Origin: Clostridia bacterium
GTDB lineage: Bacteria > Bacillota > Clostridia > Oscillospirales > CAG-382
Reading direction: 5' to 3'
Assembly (NCBI GenBank): GCA_900754535.1
Contig: CAAEDF010000155.1
Coordinates: 1-12,082 of the forward strand
DNA: 12,082 bases
Shown: positions 7,828-12,082 of the stretch, one piece after another
Layout of the letters: each line of letters starts with the position of its first letter
Position numbering within the stretch: the stretch's first letter is position 1
Program-made: the position numbers and the translations under genes
Notes under the pieces: generated by a model
Databases searched by the model: none
What the model saw: only the letters and a program-made list of their open reading frames with translations
Told to the model about the DNA's origin: nothing

Positions 7828-10212
7828 ATGAAGGTCTCACTTAATTGGCTTAAAGATTATATAAAATTGAATATGTCCGACCGTGAGTTTGCGGACGCGA
7901 TGACAAACAGCGGCACCAAGGTGGAAACGGTGGAAAAGCTCGGCGACGACATTCAAAACGTCGTAGCGGGCAGGCTTATCTCGGTCACACCCCATCCCGA
8001 TTCCGACCACCTGCTCATATGCAGCGTTGACGTGGGCTCGGGAGAGCCGATACAGATAGTTACCGGCGCGCAGAACGTGGCGGCCGGCGACATGGTGCCG
8101 GTATGCCTTAACGGCGCTCATCTTCCCGGCGGAAAGGTCATAAAGTCCGGCAAGCTGCGCGGCGTGCTTTCGGACGGTATGCTCTGTTCGCTTTCGGAGC
8201 TGGGGCTGACGGTACACGATTTCCCTTACGCGATAGAGGACGGGATATTCATAATGCAGGAGGACTGCAAACCCGGCGACGACATACGCAAGGTGCTTAT
8301 GCTTGAGGACACGGTGATCGACTTCGAGCTGACCTTCAACCGTCCGGACTGCATAGCGCTGTTGGGGATAGCGCGCGAGGCGGCGGCCGCCACGGGCGAA
8401 AAGCTTGATTACACATATCCGTCGGTAAAGGGCTCCGGGGACGGCGACACGATAGAAAACTATCTTTCCGTCACGGTAAAGGAGCCGCAGCTCTGCCCGC
8501 GTTATACCGCAAGGGCGGTCAAAAACGTAAAGATACAGCCGTCTCCGCTGTGGATGCGCGCGCGTCTGCGCAGCTGCGGTATAAGGCCGATAAACAACAT
8601 TGTTGATATAACAAACTACGTTATGCTTGAATACGGTCAGCCGATGCATGCGTTTGACCGCTCGTATATCACGTCCGGCTCCATCGTCGTGCGCAAAGCG
8701 CAGGAGGGCGAGAGCATAGTGACGCTTGACGGCACAAAGAGGGAGCTTACCGCCGACATGCTTTGCATCGCGGACGGCGAGAAACCCGTTGCGCTTGCCG
8801 GTATAATGGGCGGCGAGAACTCGGAGATAACCGATTCCACCACTACTGTCATATTCGAAAGCGCATCGTTCAGCCGTTCTTCCATACGCCGCACCTCGCG
8901 GGCGGTGGGACTGTCGACGGACAGCTCGAAGAGATATGAAAAAGGCATTCCGCCCTGCACCGCCGCCGACGCGCTTGAGCGCGCGTGCGAGCTGGTGGAG
9001 CTTCTCGGCGCAGGCACGGTTGTGGACGGCAGGATAGACGTGCTGAACGCCGACATTTCGGAGCGGTATGTGGATTTTGATTACAGAAAGGTAAACTCAC
9101 TGCTCGGAATCAACATACCCGAAGCGGAGATGAAAAGCATACTGGAGCGCATAGGCTTCGGATTTGACGCAGCCGGAAGACTTGCGGTGCCGCCGTACAG
9201 AGGCGATATTATAAACACCGCCGACATCGCGGAAGAAGTGGTGCGTATTTACGGCCTTGACAAAATACCGTCCACGCGTTTTATCGGCGAAATGAACGAA
9301 GGCGGAGAGAGCGAACGCCGCAGCTTCGGCGGAAGGATAAACGACCTGCTTGCCGGTCTGGGCTTTTATGAGATATACACGTATTCTTTCATTTCCCCCA
9401 AGGTATATGACAGGCTCGGACTTGCCGCGGACGATGCGCGCCGTGACAGCATCCGCATACTCAACCCGCTCGGCGACGATACGTCGGTCATGAGGACGAC
9501 CGCGCTCGGCTCGCTCCTGTCGGCGCTTGCGCGCAACAGCAGCCACCGCGTTGAAAGCTGCATGCTGTTTGAAAACGCGACGGTCTATTTCAAGAGCGAG
9601 ACCGACATGTCGAAGGAAGAAAAGCAGATCGTTGCGGGCTTTTACGGCTGCGGCGACTTCTACGACATGAAGGGGACCGTCGAAGCGCTGGCCGAGCGGC
9701 TTTATATCGGCGAGCTGAAGTTTGTTGCCGACGGAACGGAGCCCTGCTTCCATCCTGGAAGGTGCGCCGCAGTTTATGCGGGAGGCCTGCTTCTGGGACA
9801 TTTCGGGCAGGTGCACCCCGAGGTCTGCTCGAATTTTGAGCTGCCCGACGGCACATTCGCCGCCGTTCTTTCGGCCGAAGCGCTGTTTGAGTGCTCGCAG
9901 TCTGCGCGCCAGTATGTTCCGCTGCCCGTTTATCCGTCGGTCGAGCGCGACCTGGCTCTGGTCATGGACGACGACGTGGAGGCCGGCAGCGTGGCGGATT
10001 CGATAAAAGCTTTTGCCGGCAAATCTCTTTGCGGAGTGTCCGTGTTTGACGTATACAAAGGCAAAGGAGTGCCGGAGGGCAAGAAAAGCGTTGCATACCG
10101 CCTGAGCTTCCGGCTTCCCGACAAGACGATGAACGACGCGGAGGCGGAGGCGGCGGTTTCTAAAATTCTTCGCAGACTTGAAGCCGAATCGGGTATAGTT
10201 CTCAGAGCATAA
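7828..10212 (+). CDS. pheT: Phenylalanyl-tRNA synthetase beta subunit
   Basis: The 794-residue beta subunit carries the editing and tRNA-recognition functions of the enzyme. Domains in order: N-terminal MKVSLNWLKDYI; an EMAP-type tRNA-binding OB fold at about 45-150 (VAGRLISVTPHPDSDHL); the B3/B4 editing region at about 200-390; the B5 domain at about 408-480; the catalytic-like core at about 485-690; and the FDX-ACB anticodon-binding domain at about 696-794. Length is standard. The ATG follows an AGGAAAGGG site, and the 33-base gap after pheS implies an operon. I see no terminator after the gene, only the ireB promoter within 31 bases, so some read-through into ireB is possible. No odd residues or breaks noticed. 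Confidence 0.98.
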   Translation: MKVSLNWLKDYIKLNMSDREFADAMTNSGTKVETVEKLGDDIQNVVAGRLISVTPHPDSDHLLICSVDVGSGEPIQIVTGAQNVAAGDMVPVCLNGAHLPGGKVIKSGKLRGVLSDGMLCSLSELGLTVHDFPYAIEDGIFIMQEDCKPGDDIRKVLMLEDTVIDFELTFNRPDCIALLGIAREAAAATGEKLDYTYPSVKGSGDGDTIENYLSVTVKEPQLCPRYTARAVKNVKIQPSPLWMRARLRSCGIRPINNIVDITNYVMLEYGQPMHAFDRSYITSGSIVVRKAQEGESIVTLDGTKRELTADMLCIADGEKPVALAGIMGGENSEITDSTTTVIFESASFSRSSIRRTSRAVGLSTDSSKRYEKGIPPCTAADALERACELVELLGAGTVVDGRIDVLNADISERYVDFDYRKVNSLLGINIPEAEMKSILERIGFGFDAAGRLAVPPYRGDIINTADIAEEVVRIYGLDKIPSTRFIGEMNEGGESERRSFGGRINDLLAGLGFYEIYTYSFISPKVYDRLGLAADDARRDSIRILNPLGDDTSVMRTTALGSLLSALARNSSHRVESCMLFENATVYFKSETDMSKEEKQIVAGFYGCGDFYDMKGTVEALAERLYIGELKFVADGTEPCFHPGRCAAVYAGGLLLGHFGQVHPEVCSNFELPDGTFAAVLSAEALFECSQSARQYVPLPVYPSVERDLALVMDDDVEAGSVADSIKAFAGKSLCGVSVFDVYKGKGVPEGKKSVAYRLSFRLPDKTMNDAEAEAAVSKILRRLEAESGIVLRA

Positions 10213-10242
10213 AGCGTTATGAGGGAAAAATTCATATCTCTA

Positions 10243-10271
10243 TTGAAATTCTGTATATAACGTGATATAAT
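10243..10271 (+). promoter_or_regulatory. Sigma-A promoter for ireB
   Basis: TTGAAA at 10243-10248 and a perfect TATAAT at 10266-10271 are separated by 17 bases. The bases TGA just before the -10 give an extended -10 (TGnTATAAT). Transcription should start near 10278, only about 17 bases before the ireB ATG, so the leader would barely include the ribosome site. Strong promoter by sequence; not experimentally shown. Confidence 0.85.
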
Positions 10272-10294
10272 TATAGTGATTGGAGTGATTTTTG

Positions 10295-10549
10295 ATGAAG
10301 GACAACGCTTCAAAGACGATAATGTTCAGTCTTAAGGATGAGTCCGAGAAGGAGATGCACAACGCGCTGCAGAGCGTATATGACTCGCTGAAGGAAAAGG
10401 GCTATAACCCCATCAACCAAATCGTCGGCTATATCCTTTCCGAAGATCCTACATATATCACCAACTACAACAACGCGCGTGCGCTTATCCGCAAGATAGA
10501 CCGCGATGAGCTTCTGCGCTCTCTTGTAAAAAACTATATCAAGCTTTAA
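10295..10549 (+). CDS. ireB: IreB family regulatory protein (UPF0297)
   Basis: The 84-residue protein matches the IreB/UPF0297 family, recognised by GYNPINQIVGYILSEDPTYI at about residues 36-55 followed by NARALIRKIDRDE. In Enterococcus faecalis, IreB is a small cytoplasmic substrate of the PASTA-domain kinase IreK and affects cephalosporin resistance through cell-envelope control. The N-terminal tail here has S6 and T8, possible counterparts of the phosphorylated threonines, but alignment is uncertain. I chose ATG at 10295 over a TTG codon directly before it at 10292; GGAG at 10282-10285 gives nine-base spacing to the ATG. It has its own promoter. In most Firmicutes ruvX (yqgF) and a DUF1292 gene follow; here a different 94-residue gene follows after 21 bases. 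Family certain, function by analogy. Confidence 0.93.
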   Translation: MKDNASKTIMFSLKDESEKEMHNALQSVYDSLKEKGYNPINQIVGYILSEDPTYITNYNNARALIRKIDRDELLRSLVKNYIKL

Positions 10550-10570
10550 GGCGGAAAGGAAGGTATATAG

Positions 10571-10855
10571 TTGAGCGAAACGAAAATACTCACTTATATG
10601 GGAAAGCCGCTTGTGCGTCAGGGACAGTATTTGTTTTACGGCGATCCGGAGGACAAAGTAATCTTGTTTATGAACATACTTGAGACAAAAAAGGACGGAG
10701 AGCTTGACGTGGCCTCCAAAGTTCTTGTTCAGATACAAAGCACCGACGACAGTCTGGGCTTTAACGAAAAGGTCATCAAGCAGTGTGAAAAGAAAAGCTT
10801 TTATGAAGCTTTTGAAATAGGCACGATCTGGCTTGACAGGGAGCTTAAAAAATAA
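10571..10855 (+). CDS. Uncharacterised conserved small protein downstream of ireB
   Basis: The 94-residue product has no function I can assign. It resembles, from memory, unnamed proteins in Clostridia that carry a LxYxGKPLVR start, a YYG-like strand, a central LDVASKVLVQIQSTD block (about residues 45-59), and a helical C terminus ending IGTIWLDRELKK. The composition suggests a small cytoplasmic alpha/beta protein, with no signal peptide, membrane segment or cysteine pair (one Cys near 72). The start is TTG at 10571, supported by AAGGAAGG at 10556-10563 with seven-base spacing; the first in-frame ATG (residue 10) lacks such a site and would remove the conserved start. It is co-transcribed with ireB from the promoter at 10243 and ends just before the terminator at 10892. 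A link to IreB function is inference from position only. Confidence 0.8.
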   Translation: MSETKILTYMGKPLVRQGQYLFYGDPEDKVILFMNILETKKDGELDVASKVLVQIQSTDDSLGFNEKVIKQCEKKSFYEAFEIGTIWLDRELKK

Positions 10856-10891
10856 AAAACACGGCGCGGGGCTTTCAATGTCCGGCGGCGG

Positions 10892-10925
10892 AAAGCGCAG
10901 ATGTGTAAAACATCTGCGCTTTTTT
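10892..10925 (+). terminator. Intrinsic terminator of the ireB unit
   Basis: A perfect 13-pair stem (10892-10904 with 10910-10922, core GCGCAGATGT / ACATCTGCGC) closes a GTAAA loop, and its 3' side runs into six Ts at 10920-10925. It lies 37 bases after the stop of the 94-residue gene. Strong Rho-independent terminator. Confidence 0.93.
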
Positions 10926-11105
10926 GTCTTTTTCGGCATTTGCTCGCTTTTCAGGCGCATAAAACCTTGATCCGGCGCGCAAAATAATCATTGAAATTTA
11001 CCGCGCACCGGACCGGCAGCATGCACAAAGCCGATCAAATACAGCGGCAAAGCGCGCAATAAAACCGGATCCCGGAGGCGCAAGGCTGCCGAAAGGAGAA
11101 AAATC

Positions 11106-11528
11106 ATGGACAGTGCAAAGCTATCCGGATTCATATATAAGAACGCACAAATGGGCATATTCACGATACCGCTGGTTGCCGCCCAATGCAAAGACGCGTC
11201 TTTTAAGGCGCTGCTGAAAAAGCAGTATGCTTTTTACAAATACGCCGCACGCAGGGCGGCAAAAAAAATAAGGGATAAAGAAATAGTTCTCAGCTCATGT
11301 GAAAAAATAAGAGTTGCCGCGATGATAAAATTCAATTCGTTCCCCTACCCCTACACCGCCGTTTCAAAGCTGGCACGCATGATGGCGTTCGGTTCATTGG
11401 CCGGAGTGGTGGATATCAAGCGGAAGATCCGCGAATACTCCGACGCGGACGAGGATATCAAGAACATTGCACACGAGCTGCTTGAGCGGGAACTGAAAAA
11501 TCTTGCGCGGCTGCTGGCGTTTGTTTGA
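11106..11528 (+). CDS. Uncharacterised 140-residue helical protein, possibly ferritin-like fold
   Basis: No function can be assigned. The protein appears all-helical and cytoplasmic and is rich in Lys, Arg and Ala. It resembles, from memory, a family of unnamed Clostridia proteins with an N-terminal IYKNAQMGIFTI-type helix, a central MMAFGSLAGVVDIKRKIREY block (about residues 92-111) and a C-terminal DADEDIKNIAHELLERE helix; such proteins look like four-helix bundles of the ferritin-like kind. The equivalent of the first-helix glutamate that I recall as common appears here as Gln (NAQMG), so metal binding is doubtful. The ATG at 11106 follows AAAGGAG at 11092-11098 with seven-base spacing. 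The gene stands alone between two terminators. I found no convincing promoter in the 180 bases upstream. The coding reading is well supported by the ribosome site and conserved-looking blocks; the fold is inference. Confidence 0.75.
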   Translation: MDSAKLSGFIYKNAQMGIFTIPLVAAQCKDASFKALLKKQYAFYKYAARRAAKKIRDKEIVLSSCEKIRVAAMIKFNSFPYPYTAVSKLARMMAFGSLAGVVDIKRKIREYSDADEDIKNIAHELLERELKNLARLLAFV

Positions 11529-11599
11529 TTTTCCGTCTGTTATCCGTGATATGTGCAGCAGAATATTTCTGCGTATCTGCGGGAGCATGAAATAAAACC

Positions 11600-11634
11600 G
11601 GGCGTTTGCGATTATTACCGCAAACGCCCTTTTT
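11600..11634 (+). terminator. Intrinsic terminator after the 140-residue gene
   Basis: GGGCGTTTGCG at 11600-11610 pairs exactly with CGCAAACGCCC at 11619-11629 around an eight-base ATTATTAC loop, followed by five Ts at 11630-11634. On the opposite strand the same stem is followed by GGTTTT, so it may work weakly in both directions, although no minus-strand gene lies nearby. Confidence 0.92.
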
Positions 11635-11726
11635 CGTCCGCAGGAGAGCATATGTGTGCGGATGTGAAAGCAAAGCACTTTTTTACCGTAAATCTGCCCC
11701 GAGATCAAAAAAAGCACTTACGGGGC
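11635..11726. other. Non-coding stretch with overlapping inverted repeats
   Basis: Between the terminator and the next promoter lie several short symmetric elements: TCCGCA (11637-11642) with TGCGGA (11657-11662); CCGTAA (11686-11691) with TTACGG (11718-11723); and GCCCCG (11696-11701) with CGGGGC (11721-11726). The last two pairs use overlapping 3' arms, so they exclude each other. AAAGCACTT occurs twice (11672-11680 and 11711-11719). No known operator is recognised. The stretch is in frame with the following gene and stop-free from 11652, which I take as chance. Confidence 0.4.
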
Positions 11727-11755
11727 TTGGATTTGACGGCGACGTATGATATAAT
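11727..11755 (+). promoter_or_regulatory. Promoter for the RluA-family gene, with duplicated -10 element
   Basis: A perfect TATAAT at 11750-11755 is preceded by TGA (extended -10) and lies 17 bases from TTGGAT at 11727-11732, a weak -35. A second TATAAT at 11760-11765 follows one helical turn later as part of a repeated ATATAATCG (11749-11757 and 11759-11767). A better-looking -35 hexamer, TTGACG at 11733-11738, is badly spaced from both (11 and 21 bases). Start near 11762 would give a leader of about 67 bases. Confidence 0.7.
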
Positions 11756-11786
11756 CGAATATAATCGTAAATCAAAAAATTCGGAA

Positions 11787-11801
11787 GTGCGGCAGCCGCA
11801 C
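11787..11801 (+). other. GC-rich leader hairpin upstream of the RluA-family gene
   Basis: GTGCGG at 11787-11792 pairs with CCGCAC at 11796-11801 around the loop CAG. It lies in the predicted leader, 15 bases before the AGGAGG ribosome site. No T-run follows, so it is not a terminator. It could stabilise the transcript or tune translation; this is inference. Confidence 0.45.
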
Positions 11802-11828
11802 CGGGCTTACGGAAAAAGGAGGCTCCTC

Positions 11829-12082
11829 ATGGAAAATATCACCGTTGGGAAAAACGATGCGGGACAGCGTCTGGACAAATTCCTTACAAAGCACTGCAAG
11901 GGGATACCTCTGCCGCTGATGTACAAATACATACGGACCAAGCGGATAAAGCTCAACGGCAAAAGGGCAAAGGAAAGCGTTATCCTAAACCCGGGCGACG
12001 TACTTTCGCTTTACATACCGGACGAATTCACCGGCAGCGCAGACGGAAAAGAAAAGGCTGCGGAAGCGTTCATGCGCATAGC
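11829..12082 (+). CDS. RluA-family 23S rRNA pseudouridine synthase, N-terminal part (truncated by window end)
   Basis: Only the first 84 codons are present; the frame is open at the window edge. The translated start, MENITVGKNDAGQRLDKFL, followed by LMYKYIRTKRIKLNGKRAKES and NPGDVLSLYIPDEF, is an S4 RNA-binding domain of the kind that opens RluA/RluC/RluD-type synthases, which isomerise uridines in 23S rRNA. The catalytic domain with its RLD aspartate lies beyond the window, so the exact member and catalytic competence cannot be judged. The ATG at 11829 has a perfect AGGAGG at 11817-11822 with six-base spacing. That site overlaps a small inverted repeat (AGGAG and CTCCT), which might partly mask it. 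The gene has its own promoter and follows a terminator, so it starts a new transcription unit. Confidence 0.85.
   Translation, partial: MENITVGKNDAGQRLDKFLTKHCKGIPLPLMYKYIRTKRIKLNGKRAKESVILNPGDVLSLYIPDEFTGSADGKEKAAEAFMRI

Noticed and set aside
10292..10294. TTG as start of ireB
   Set aside because: The adjacent ATG at 10295 is the better codon, gives the family N terminus and good spacing to GGAG.
10926..11105. Promoter for the 140-residue gene (TTGAAA at 10991, TTGATC at 10967)
   Set aside because: Neither hexamer has a -10-like sequence 16-18 bases downstream; AATAAT at 10983 lies too close to TTGATC.
11058..11601. Repeated AATAAAACCGG at 11058-11068 and 11591-11601
   Set aside because: An 11-base match is expected by chance in a window of this size, and no longer similarity surrounds it.
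11652..11828. 59-codon in-frame extension of the RluA-family gene from an ATG at 11652
   Set aside because: The frame is stop-free but crosses the promoter and leader hairpin, has no ribosome site suited to 11652, and a perfect AGGAGG precedes the ATG at 11829, where the S4 domain begins.
1..12082. CRISPR arrays, insertion sequences, tRNA or rRNA genes, defence or prophage genes
   Set aside because: Both strands were scanned by eye; no spaced repeats, terminal inverted repeats, transposase or clover-leaf patterns were seen. The window is mostly housekeeping genes.

Overview
The window is one unbroken run of plus-strand genes that looks like the chromosome of a Clostridia-type Firmicute. The evidence is the gene content and order (dgt-dnaG-rpoD, an IreB/UPF0297 gene, Firmicutes-like PheS/PheT), strong AGGAGG-type ribosome binding sites, GTG and TTG starts, consensus sigma-A promoters and compact intrinsic terminators. 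Base composition is moderately GC-rich, with heavy use of ATA and AGG codons. No species can be named from this.

Region 1 (24-10212) holds seven tightly packed genes: an ABC exporter ATPase and its permease, a dGTPase-like HD phosphohydrolase, DNA primase (dnaG), the primary sigma factor (rpoD/sigA), and both subunits of phenylalanyl-tRNA synthetase (pheS, pheT). Gaps run from overlapping (ATGA, TGATG) to 77 bases. I see no intrinsic terminator inside the run, so it could be one long transcript. Two hairpins without U-tracts lie in its two widest gaps, before dnaG and before pheS. The promoter, if there is one, lies upstream of base 1. The genes join nucleotide-pool control, replication priming, transcription initiation and tRNA charging.

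Region 2 (10243-10925) is a small separate unit: a near-consensus promoter, ireB, a 94-residue uncharacterised protein, and a strong terminator. The usual ireB partners ruvX (yqgF) and a DUF1292 gene are absent.

Region 3 (10926-11634) holds a single 140-residue uncharacterised, probably helical protein, closed by its own terminator.

Region 4 (11635-12082) holds a promoter with two copies of the -10 hexamer, a short leader with a GC-rich hairpin, and the first 84 codons of an RluA-family pseudouridine synthase cut off by the window end.

I found no mobile element, CRISPR array, tRNA, rRNA, T-box or prophage gene, and no convincing new multi-gene system. The points worth a second look are the regulatory DNA between housekeeping genes, the unusual fusion of neighbourhoods (ABC exporter to dgt, pheST to rpoD), and three uncharacterised proteins or domains.
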